This document shows, in pieces, positions 31,281 through 38,727 of a stretch of DNA of 45,372 bases (the stretch's first letter is position 1; each line of letters opens with the position of its first letter). The stretch spans positions 1 through 45,372 of the forward strand of contig JAIYAO010000053.1 in NCBI GenBank assembly GCA_027488965.1, in the 5' to 3' direction. The DNA is from Alphaproteobacteria bacterium. Its GTDB lineage: Bacteria; Pseudomonadota; Alphaproteobacteria; Caulobacterales; Aquidulcibacteraceae. A program made the translations under genes and the position numbers. Below the pieces are notes generated by a model, which saw only the letters and a list, made by a program, of their open reading frames with translations, did not search any database and was not told the origin of the DNA.

Positions 31281-31985
31281 TCAGGCCCGCTTCGCCCGCG
31301 CGTTCTGGCGATACCATGCCGCCCCGGCCTGCGTACTCCGAAGAATCCGGTCGCGATCTGCGGCCTCCTCCGATGTTTCGCTGCGCACATCCATAATCAT
31401 CTCTGAGCGTTTGAACGCCACGATCTGCGCAATGGGCGTGCCCTTCTCAATCTCGTAAAGACCGTCTTGCGCCGTCATGAAGAATGGAAGGTGAATCTGC
31501 GACCGGTAGGTATCGGTATCGACCACGCCGGAGAGGATCTGGAAGAGAGGGTTGGGCCGGTTCAGCGGCGGCATGATCATGACGCTCCAGCCAGGCGGGG
31601 TGGCGATCGTCCAGAAATTGTGGAACTTGCACGCCGGTCCGGCCCCGAATGGATGACCGGCCACCTGGAAGGATGGATGGTAGCTGACCATCTCGCGGTC
31701 GAAATCCCAGCCGGCATTGACGGTCTGCCCACCGTCCGACACTTCAAGGCGGACAGTCGCGGCAAGGGGGAGTATCCAGCCGACGGTCAACGCATCGAGG
31801 AACGGCAGGCATCGTTTCACTGTCAGGCCGTTGTTCGTCGGGCTCTGCGCCCCGGCATCCACCGGTGGCAAGCGCTTGAACCAGGCGGGCATTGCGGTCT
31901 TTGCCGGCGCAGGCTCGGCGATGACGCCCTTGTCGGCGGGCGCGCAGGTAAACGTGATGCGCGGCGGGCGCGCAAACTCAAACAT
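31281..31985 (-). CDS. DUF6065-like protein
   Basis: A 234-residue protein without signal peptide or membrane helix. It has conserved-looking segments (VKRCLPFLDALTVGWILPLAATVRLEV, W-D-F-D-R, KFHNFWTIATPPGWSVMIMPPLNRPN and IHLPFFMTAQDG...IEKGTPIAQIVAFKR), a cupin-like beta-rich layout that I associate with DUF6065; the match is from memory and uncertain. The function is unknown. It is divergent from the next gene and under ECF-type promoter P6, tying it to the sigma regulon. Confidence 0.65.
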   Translation of the reverse strand: MFEFARPPRITFTCAPADKGVIAEPAPAKTAMPAWFKRLPPVDAGAQSPTNNGLTVKRCLPFLDALTVGWILPLAATVRLEVSDGGQTVNAGWDFDREMVSYHPSFQVAGHPFGAGPACKFHNFWTIATPPGWSVMIMPPLNRPNPLFQILSGVVDTDTYRSQIHLPFFMTAQDGLYEIEKGTPIAQIVAFKRSEMIMDVRSETSEEAADRDRILRSTQAGAAWYRQNARAKRA

Positions 31986-32018
31986 GACGTCACCCCGTAT
32001 CGCGACTGTTGGGACGAT

Positions 32019-32044
32019 AACGTCCGATGCGCGCGTCTTATTCC
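32019..32044 (-). promoter_or_regulatory. ECF-type promoter P6 (GGAAT-N17-CGTT) for the DUF6065-like gene
   Basis: Minus strand: GGAATAA (from 32044) and ACGTTAT (CGTT 32022-32019), 17-base spacer. Back to back with P7, the two -35 boxes being 8 bases apart. Confidence 0.8.
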
Positions 32045-32052
32045 CGGCCCAG

Positions 32053-32077
32053 GGAATATCTCCGCGCGCCCGGCGTT
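32053..32077 (+). promoter_or_regulatory. ECF-type promoter P7 (GGAAT-N16-CGTT) for the secreted protein at 32109
   Basis: GGAATAT (32053) and GCGTTAT (CGTT 32074-32077), 16-base spacer. Leader of about 25 bases, with CCGGAGG 5 bases before the ATG. Confidence 0.75.
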
Positions 32078-32108
32078 ATGGAAGGGTTCAGACTTTCCGG
32101 AGGCTTCC

Positions 32109-33071
32109 ATGCGCGGACTGACAGTAGCGCTTCTCATGTCTGCCGCGGGCGTAGCGCACGCAGACCCACAGGCCGCCATGCTGCGCGACGCGCCTGCCGT
32201 CTCGCCTGTTCTTACCGAACACAGTGCGGGCCTGCGGTGCCTCGGCGGCCTGATCGAGCAAAGCCAGCAGACGCCGGTGAGCGTCTCGGTGCGCGACATC
32301 GACGACACGACCGTACCCGTCCTGAACGAGGAGCGACGGCTGAGCATGGGCGGATCATTCGTGCTCCACACTGCGATCTCCCGCATGGAAACATCGAAGG
32401 TGCAGGGCGTACTGGACGATACGCGAACCGGTCAACGCCAGCTGACGCTCTCCGGGGCGTGGACGCAGGATGACCTTTTCACCGGCGAGAAGGGCATCGG
32501 CATCCGATTCCGGTCCGGCAACTTCAGCGGCGGCCTTGGCCGGCGCACCGCCTATGACTTTGTCGCCGGAGACTTCGCATCTTCGGTCAATGGAAGGATC
32601 CGCCTGTCGACGGCGGTAGGCGTCGCCCTCCCCCGTCGCGGCAACGAGGCGTTTCTCGTCATCGACGACGGCGCGGACGGCGCCAACGTCGGCTTCGACA
32701 AACGCCGCGTGCAGGGCGTGCAGATGGCCCAGCGGCGCATCCTGGAAGCGGTCGCGCTCGTCCACCTGTCGGACTACTTCCAGATCGACTATCGGCCCTG
32801 CCTTCAAGCCACCAACGCGACGCCGGAAGCCTTCGCCGGCGCCATCAGGCGCTATGAACGCATGCCGCCGGCCGAACGCCACGCGGCGGTCCGCACGGAG
32901 CTGGCGAGGGTCGGCTTCCAGACCTCGACGAGCCCGCCCCGCACATGGGATTCCGGCAGCGCCACAGCCCTGATGTCCTTCCAGTCCGCCCATAAGCTGC
33001 CGCCGACGGGCCGGCATTCGCCAATTCTATTCGCGCTTCTTTCCACCATGGCGATGCCCAAGAAGACCTGA
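32109..33071 (+). CDS. Secreted protein with C-terminal peptidoglycan-binding-like segment
   Basis: A 320-residue protein with a short signal peptide (MRGLTVALLMSAAGVAHAD). The body begins LTEHSAGLRCLGGLIEQSQQTPVSVSVRDIDDTTVP, resembling the N-terminal part of CsgG-like or curli-related lipoproteins, and includes an F-N-x-S-G-G-L-G-R region and L-V-H-L-S-D-Y-F-Q-I-D-Y-R-P-C-L. The last 60 residues (VGFQTSTSPPRTWDSGSATALMSFQSAHKLPPTGRHSPILFALL) look like one peptidoglycan-binding (PG_binding_1) repeat. The ATG at 32109 follows GGAGG. Under ECF-type promoter P7. An envelope role is likely; the exact function is unknown. Confidence 0.68.
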   Translation: MRGLTVALLMSAAGVAHADPQAAMLRDAPAVSPVLTEHSAGLRCLGGLIEQSQQTPVSVSVRDIDDTTVPVLNEERRLSMGGSFVLHTAISRMETSKVQGVLDDTRTGQRQLTLSGAWTQDDLFTGEKGIGIRFRSGNFSGGLGRRTAYDFVAGDFASSVNGRIRLSTAVGVALPRRGNEAFLVIDDGADGANVGFDKRRVQGVQMAQRRILEAVALVHLSDYFQIDYRPCLQATNATPEAFAGAIRRYERMPPAERHAAVRTELARVGFQTSTSPPRTWDSGSATALMSFQSAHKLPPTGRHSPILFALLSTMAMPKKT

Positions 33072-33455
33072 ACTCCTTTACTAGTCAGATGGGTGTTGCT
33101 GGCACCCCATGTGTCTGGAGGGGTACTGTCTGTCGCCGGATTGCGATGAATACAAGCGCCTGGCATGCGACCCATTGCGTCCGAAGCCACCCCAGATAGG
33201 CGCGCTTGAGACCTTTGCGCGAATGGCACCAATGGGCCATGACCTCCCCGGCGCGCCATATTGTGACTGATGTCCGGGTCGCTCAAGACTAGCCCTTCCC
33301 GGCCGTCCGTGCCGTCCGTGCCGTCAGGCCGGTGCGAGCCCAGAAATACGTCCGGCCTGCAGGACCCGAGATTAAAATCGCCGACCTAGCGCGCCGCGAG
33401 TTGCGTCCCTCCTACGGCCAGTTTAACCTCTTGCGAGCGGCTTCGGGAGGGATGA
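33072..33455. other. Intergenic stretch with dispersed-repeat copy A
   Basis: The 384 bases between the ECF block and the CHAT gene contain no convincing gene. The middle is repeat copy A (33234-33335). GGGAGGGATGA just before 33456 is the ribosome site of the CHAT gene. No GGAAT-N16/17-CGTT pattern is present, so the CHAT/caspase genes are probably outside the ECF regulon. Confidence 0.55.
33234..33335 (+). repeat. Dispersed intergenic repeat, copy A
   Basis: Begins GGGCCAT, then GCGCCATATTGTGAC, CGCTCAAGAC and a GC-rich part ending GTCAGGCCGG. The order of blocks is shared with copies B, C and D. Confidence 0.6.
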
Positions 33456-36227
33456 GTGCGCCGCCACTGCACGATACTGCTGTTGGGCCTCACGGTCCTG
33501 CTGTCTCCGTCACTCGCGGCGCGCGAGCACGCGTCGGTCACGCTGACGACATGCTCTGCCTCCTCCGCCCGCCCGCAGGATGACTTTCCCATATCATACG
33601 AAACGCCCGAGGACTTCGCCGCCGCGCGAACGCGCGCGGAGCTGGAGCTCAGCCGTGGGAATTACGCCGCGGCTGGTGACATGCTCGACCTGCTCGCCAC
33701 CGAAACTGACACGCGCCTGCTGGACGAGGACGCGCGCACCGACCTCACAGTCCTCTCGGCGCTAGCGTTGGCCCGGCAGGGCCGCCCGGCGGACGCCGAA
33801 GCGCGGCTGGACGATCTGGTGCGCACCAGACCAAACCGAACCCATCTCCGCGATGCGCAGCTTCACTTCTACGCGGGATTGGTCGCCGTCGAGAAACGCG
33901 ACGTTCGCGCCGCTGAGGGGCGGCTTTTTGCTATCGAGCAGGTTGCGAATGATTTGGCGCTGGGTCGAAGCCGCGTCTTCGATGCGTTCATTTTTGAGAA
34001 TGGAACGGTCGAGATCACGGAGATCGGCGCCGCGTCGGACCGAGAGCTGCAATCGACATCGCCTTGGAGGATCCTGCGCGCGCGTGCCGACTACCTGCAC
34101 GCCAGGCTGAAGGAGCTCGAAGCGGATATCACTGACCGTCCTCTCACTCGCGACACCGCGATCCGAGACAGCCTTGAGAGCACGCGCTACGCTCTGAACA
34201 ACTCCCCGCGCCTCCAGTTCACGCCCTGGTGGGGCCCGGACACAGATACGCAGCTGGCACGTAGGCATCTGGACGACGGCCGTCACCGCGATGCGTTGCG
34301 CTTGGCACAAGACACCTTGAAGAAGTACCCCGCGAGCATGGGCGGCGGCCTCGAATCCCGGCTTCGCCGTATCATGGCGGAGGCGCACGCTGCTCTCGGC
34401 GATCGCACCAGCGCGCTGCGCGAAACTCAGGCAGCAGTGTGCGCCGGCGCACAGCAGGGCTCGCTAACCGCGACGGACGCCGCTCCCCTTCTCCACCTTG
34501 TCCTTGGGCCGGTCGAACGCACCGACGACAAGGCGGTCGTCGGCGGACTCTTCCGCATCGCCGCCAGCGTCTCGGATAGCGGCGACATCCAGCAACTGCT
34601 GCGGCGCACGAACTATTCCGGCATGAGCGGCTCGCGGGAACGCCAACAGGACGTGCTCAACCAGGAAATAGCGCTGCGCCGGCTGCGGGAGCAGCTGCGG
34701 GGCCTGCTGGCAGAGGGCAGGTCCCGCAACGAAGAGGACATCCGCATCGCCAGAAGCCGCCTGCGCGACATGACCCGTGAGCTCGCCACCATGCGCAGCG
34801 GACAGATGCAGGCCATCGCCGATGTCAGCCTCGACTCGCTGCAAGCCGTTCTGCGCCCCGACGAACTCTACTTCCGGCTGGTGAGCGACAACGACAACGC
34901 GGTCGCGCTCGCCGTCACGCGGACAAGCGCAAGGGCCTATCGCATCACCGATGCGACGCGCCTCCAAAGCCAGCTACAAGTCATTCAGGAGAGCGTCCTT
35001 CGAACGTTGCGCACCGCGAATGGCAGTCGGACTGTTGAGGTGCTCGACGACGCTGCGGAGGCGTACCAGCTTCTCTTCGGACCGGCCGCCGATCTGATGG
35101 CGGGCGCGCGCCACCTGACAATCGACGTCACCGGCGCCGCCGCGAACGTCCCATTTGCCATGCTGCTGACGCGCGCCCTCACGACGGCGGAACTTGCGAC
35201 CCTTCGCGCGCAAGTCCGTCAGAGCGGCGGATACAACTACGTCGGCGTACCCTGGCTTGCCCGGGATCGGACGATCTCCATTGTGGTTGACGCGGCGTGG
35301 TTCCGGGCACGGCGCGAAGAGTCCGTCGGATCGCGCGCTACGAAGGCATTCGCGGCGTTTACTTACCCGCCCGTGGACGAAGCGATGCGCGACCAGCGCG
35401 CTGCGGCCTTGGCGACGACGGTGCAGCAGCGATTGCCTTCGCGCTATGGGAAGGCGGAATGCGCGAACCAACTGACTGAGGTCTACTCCTACCAAGGGAT
35501 CCAGAGCGCCGATGCTGAAGCGACCGAGGCGGCGAGAGCGCTTGCGAAAGACGACCCCGACGCTGCGACCATCGTATCCGGCGACAACTTCACCGATGCG
35601 CGCCTGCTGAACTTCCGCCCCTTCGCACAAACTCTCGGCAAGCCCGGCGGCCTTGAAGACTACCGCGTGCTCGCTTTCTACACGCATACCCAGCGGCCCA
35701 CCAGCTCAGACGAGTGCCTGCGCGAGCCCATGCTGATCACCAGTCAGGCAGACATCGCGAGCGTCAGCGACCAGTATGACCAGAGTTCAGCGGGGGATGG
35801 GCTCCTTACTGTCTCGGAACTACTCGATCTCAAGTTCGATGCAGACCTGATCTGGTTGCCCGACGATGGAATGGTCGGCGTGAACCGCATCCGGGATGGC
35901 GAGCGGTCTGTGTCTGACCGCGCATCGTCGGTGCGCACGCAAGGCATCAGCGCGGGCGGCGTTGTGGGCGAACTTTCGGCGGGCTTCTTTCTCGGCGGCG
36001 CGAGAGCCGTCGCTGGCAGTTACTGGACCACAAGCAGCGACGCGCATCGGAAACTGAGCACCAGCTTCTTTGAGGCCGCCGCGCAGGGCATGCCGCTCGC
36101 AGACGCCATGCAGACCAGCCAGCACAAGCTCATGGACGATCCAGATCTGTCCAATCCTCTATTCTGGGCGCCGTTCGTCATCCTCGGCGACGGCTCCAAG
36201 ACTCTACGAACGGGGTACCGGCAATGA
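33456..36227 (+). CDS. Secreted CHAT-domain protein, probably catalytically dead
   Basis: A 923-residue protein starting with GTG (GGAGGG ahead) and a signal peptide (LLLGLTVLLSPSLAARE). Residues about 50-350 are helical repeat-like (TPR-type segments such as RGNYAAAGDMLDLLATE), followed by a coiled coil (about 390-450). The C-terminal half has the CHAT layout ending in ELSAGFFLGGARAVAGSYWTTSSDAHRKLSTSFFEAAAQGMPLADAMQTSQHKLM...NPLFWAPFVILGDG. A possible His is in VLAFYTHTQ, but the place of the catalytic Cys (LSAC) reads LIWLPDDG. It overlaps the caspase gene by ATGA. Confidence 0.8.
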   Translation: MRRHCTILLLGLTVLLSPSLAAREHASVTLTTCSASSARPQDDFPISYETPEDFAAARTRAELELSRGNYAAAGDMLDLLATETDTRLLDEDARTDLTVLSALALARQGRPADAEARLDDLVRTRPNRTHLRDAQLHFYAGLVAVEKRDVRAAEGRLFAIEQVANDLALGRSRVFDAFIFENGTVEITEIGAASDRELQSTSPWRILRARADYLHARLKELEADITDRPLTRDTAIRDSLESTRYALNNSPRLQFTPWWGPDTDTQLARRHLDDGRHRDALRLAQDTLKKYPASMGGGLESRLRRIMAEAHAALGDRTSALRETQAAVCAGAQQGSLTATDAAPLLHLVLGPVERTDDKAVVGGLFRIAASVSDSGDIQQLLRRTNYSGMSGSRERQQDVLNQEIALRRLREQLRGLLAEGRSRNEEDIRIARSRLRDMTRELATMRSGQMQAIADVSLDSLQAVLRPDELYFRLVSDNDNAVALAVTRTSARAYRITDATRLQSQLQVIQESVLRTLRTANGSRTVEVLDDAAEAYQLLFGPAADLMAGARHLTIDVTGAAANVPFAMLLTRALTTAELATLRAQVRQSGGYNYVGVPWLARDRTISIVVDAAWFRARREESVGSRATKAFAAFTYPPVDEAMRDQRAAALATTVQQRLPSRYGKAECANQLTEVYSYQGIQSADAEATEAARALAKDDPDAATIVSGDNFTDARLLNFRPFAQTLGKPGGLEDYRVLAFYTHTQRPTSSDECLREPMLITSQADIASVSDQYDQSSAGDGLLTVSELLDLKFDADLIWLPDDGMVGVNRIRDGERSVSDRASSVRTQGISAGGVVGELSAGFFLGGARAVAGSYWTTSSDAHRKLSTSFFEAAAQGMPLADAMQTSQHKLMDDPDLSNPLFWAPFVILGDGSKTLRTGYRQ

Positions 36228-37756
36228 GAACCCTCTTCGTTGTGTTGAGCGTGCTCCTTCTCGGCGTCACCGGCGGAGCGGCGCAGGAAACGACGCCGCT
36301 GCGCGTGGCGCTCGTGATCGGCAACGGCGCCTACACGGCAGTGCAACCGCTCGACAATCCCGTACGCGACGCGCGCCTCATCGAGGCGGCGCTGAAGCGC
36401 ACCGGCTTCGATGTCGTCGCGCACTACGACGCCACCAAGCCGCAGGTCGACGCGGCGCTGCGCGCATTCAGCCGCAAGGCTGCGCGCGCCGACGTGGCGC
36501 TCGTCTACTACGCGGGCCACGGCATCCAGCTCGAGCAGGAGAACTGGATTATCCCGGTCGATGCGCAACTGGAGTTTGCCACCGACGCGCGCTCGGAGGC
36601 GGTTCGCCTTGAAGACGTGATCGCGATCATGGGTCCGACGCGCAAACTGCGTATCGTCGTGCTCGACGCGTGCCGCGATAACCCGTTCACAGTGCGCTTC
36701 GCTTCGGCAGGCCGCGCGCTGACCCGCGGTCTGGCGCCGGTGGAAGGCTTGCCAGGCGGCACGGTCGTCGCGTTCTCCGCGGGGCCCGGCCAACAGGCAT
36801 CGGATCGCCCTGCCACGGGCGGAGAGAATTCTCCGTATGCGCTGGCGCTCGCACGCCGCATGCTGGAACCGGGTGTAGAACTTTCGCAGGTTCTGCGGCG
36901 CGTCCGCGGCGACGTGATGCGCGATGCACCGCCGCAGGAACCGTGGGCGAACGAGAGCCGGCTCGACGAGGATTTCTATTTTGTCCCGGTCGCGACGCGC
37001 GGCAGCCCGCGCCCGCCGCCAACCGCCGTCGGCAGTGTGTTCCGTGACTGTGACAAGTGCCCCGATATGGTGATTCTGCCGCCCGGCACGTTCCGCATGG
37101 GCTCGCCTGAGAACGAACCCGGCCGCCGGTCGAACGAAGCTCAGCGCATCATACCGATTCGCGCGTTCGCGATGTCGAAGTTCGAGATCACTGCCACACA
37201 GTGGCGCGCGTGCAAGGCGGCGGGCAGATGCACCCACCCCGGCGGTGTCCCCATCGACATAAACCTGCCTGTGACGGACGTGAGCTGGCACGACGCCGAA
37301 CTCTATGTAGCGTGGCTCAACGAGCAGGCCGGTGCGCGCGTCTATCGCCTCCCCTCTGAAGCGGAGTGGGAGTACGCGGCGCGCGCAGGCGCATCGACTG
37401 CGTATGCGTGGGGCCCGACAGCGTCGCACGAACGCGCCAACTACGGCGCTGAGCAGTGCTGTCGCGGTGCGAGGGACGGCCGCGACACGTGGGATGGTCC
37501 CGCGCCGGTTGGCTCCTTCCCCGCCAACGCGTTTGGCTTGCACGACATGCACGGCAATGTCTGGGAGTGGACCGCCGACTGCTATTCGGAGACTGCTGAT
37601 CTGGCCGACGCGATCCGCGGAGACTGCCGTTTCCGCGTGTTGCGCGGCGGCTCCTGGTACGGCGATCCGCAGAACCTGCGCGCCGCCCTGCGGCTGCACG
37701 ACTATCCCACGCACCGCGCCGGCAATGGCGGCTTCCGCGTGGCGCGTACGCTGTAG
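36224..37756 (+). CDS. Caspase-domain (C14) protein fused to an FGE-sulfatase domain
   Basis: A 510-residue secreted protein (signal peptide, cleavage near AAQE). Residues about 25-250 are a bacterial caspase-like (orthocaspase) domain: VALVIGNGAY, His99 in YYAGHGIQ and Cys150 in VVLDACRDNPF, so the dyad is intact. Residues about 275-510 are a formylglycine-generating-enzyme/SUMF1-type domain (MVILPPGTFRMGSPENE ... RLPSEAEWEYAARAG ... GLHDMHGNVWEWTADC ... RVLRGGSW). In caspase proteins this domain acts more often as a binding module. It is co-translated with the CHAT protein; the two likely work together in the periplasm. Confidence 0.88.
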   Translation: MRTLFVVLSVLLLGVTGGAAQETTPLRVALVIGNGAYTAVQPLDNPVRDARLIEAALKRTGFDVVAHYDATKPQVDAALRAFSRKAARADVALVYYAGHGIQLEQENWIIPVDAQLEFATDARSEAVRLEDVIAIMGPTRKLRIVVLDACRDNPFTVRFASAGRALTRGLAPVEGLPGGTVVAFSAGPGQQASDRPATGGENSPYALALARRMLEPGVELSQVLRRVRGDVMRDAPPQEPWANESRLDEDFYFVPVATRGSPRPPPTAVGSVFRDCDKCPDMVILPPGTFRMGSPENEPGRRSNEAQRIIPIRAFAMSKFEITATQWRACKAAGRCTHPGGVPIDINLPVTDVSWHDAELYVAWLNEQAGARVYRLPSEAEWEYAARAGASTAYAWGPTASHERANYGAEQCCRGARDGRDTWDGPAPVGSFPANAFGLHDMHGNVWEWTADCYSETADLADAIRGDCRFRVLRGGSWYGDPQNLRAALRLHDYPTHRAGNGGFRVARTL

Positions 37757-37810
37757 CAGCCGTTCCCGCAATCCGACTACTCCGCCTCTGCAATGACTAG
37801 AGGGGCGGCC

Positions 37811-38310
37811 TCAGACGACAGTCCTCGATCCGCTAACGCCGGGCGCGACAACCCGAAAGTGAACTACGCCGCCCGGTTCTATTCGCTGCACAATCAGTTC
37901 GATGCGCACCATCGAGTATCCCAAGGCTCTGTATTCCGCCTTCAACCGTTCGCGAACTTCGCAAAGGACATCGAGCGCCCGCTGTTGACCACGGATAGAC
38001 CCGATTGCCCTCTCAAGGTTCGCGGGTGGCAGCATGACGCCAGAAATAATGACGGAGTTTATGGTCACTGGAATTGCCGAAGACGAGAAAATGCACGGCA
38101 ACTCTCTTTCCTGGTCTTGGCTCGCACCGGCTCTTTCCCAACGCGAGGCTTTTGCCTTCAATGGCGCGACTGGAGCGGCTTGGGGGGGGAGTCCGCAGGT
38201 GTGGAAGGCGATTGCGCGAATGAACCGTTGGCAGCCAGAAGGACCGCGGCAATGCAGACCGCCAATGCACCATGCCTGTTCAAACTCTTCATCACACTCA
38301 ACCCAGCCAT
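37811..38310 (-). pseudogene. Two-partner-secretion transporter (TpsB/ShlB-like) relic with frameshift
   Basis: ATG 38310 (or 38292) opens a signal peptide (MKSLNRHGALAVCIAAVLLAANGSFAQ) and a Pro-rich stretch ending soon after a C8 tract (38182-38189 on the complement). The next frame continues with a POTRA-2-like domain (SAIPVTINSVIISGVMLPPANLERAIGSIRGQ...VRERLKAEYRALGYSMVRIELIVQRIEPGGVVHFRVVAPG). One additional C would join the two frames. After the POTRA domain the protein stops at 37811 and the outer-membrane barrel of the family is missing altogether. So it is a broken fragment, whatever the state of the C tract. Confidence 0.62.
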
Positions 38311-38727
38311 GACAAACGTCCAGTAGCGTCGATTTATCGCACAGATCGCCTTCTCCCAACAAGCCTCGCTGTGGTCGGCGGCTTTGAACGCGTCAGCGCT
38401 TTCCTTCGGGCCGCTTGCTCTACAAGTGTTGATGTGTTGCACCGAGAAGGGTCTGCTTCTGCGACCTGGGTTGGCAGTCGCAGAGTCTCTCCCTGCGTCT
38501 CAGAAGCGCGGCGACCGACACGTCATATACGAGTTCGGGCGGGAAACGGACGCTTCGCGAGCAAGAGCTAGTGTCGGGAATGGGCCATCCCTGCCCTGAC
38601 CGCCATTTTGTGACGCATGGCGGCCTCGCTCAGCAGCTGCCGCTCAGGGCCTGCCGGCCGACCAGGCTGGTTCTCGCCGAAGGCGGTTATCGACGCTACA
38701 GAGCAAAGCCTGAACGCATGAGCATGC
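38311..38727. other. Intergenic stretch with dispersed-repeat copy B
   Basis: About 415 bases between the transporter relic and the flavoprotein gene. The right half is repeat copy B; the left half shows nothing recognisable. Short frames here look like shadows. Confidence 0.5.
38582..38692 (+). repeat. Dispersed intergenic repeat, copy B
   Basis: Starts GGGCCAT, then CCGCCAT-TTTGTGACGC-ATGGCGG (a 7-base-pair hairpin) and CGCTCAGCAGCTGCC with a GC-rich right part. Block order as in copies A, C and D. Confidence 0.6.

Noticed and set aside
33072-33455. ECF-type promoter in front of the CHAT/caspase genes
   Set aside because: I looked for GGAAT with CGTT at 16-17 bases and found none. The CHAT/caspase genes are therefore not counted in the regulon.
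37793-38326. Plus-strand frame of 177 residues after the caspase gene
   Set aside because: Composition is shadow-like. The minus strand shows a real signal peptide and a POTRA-like segment.
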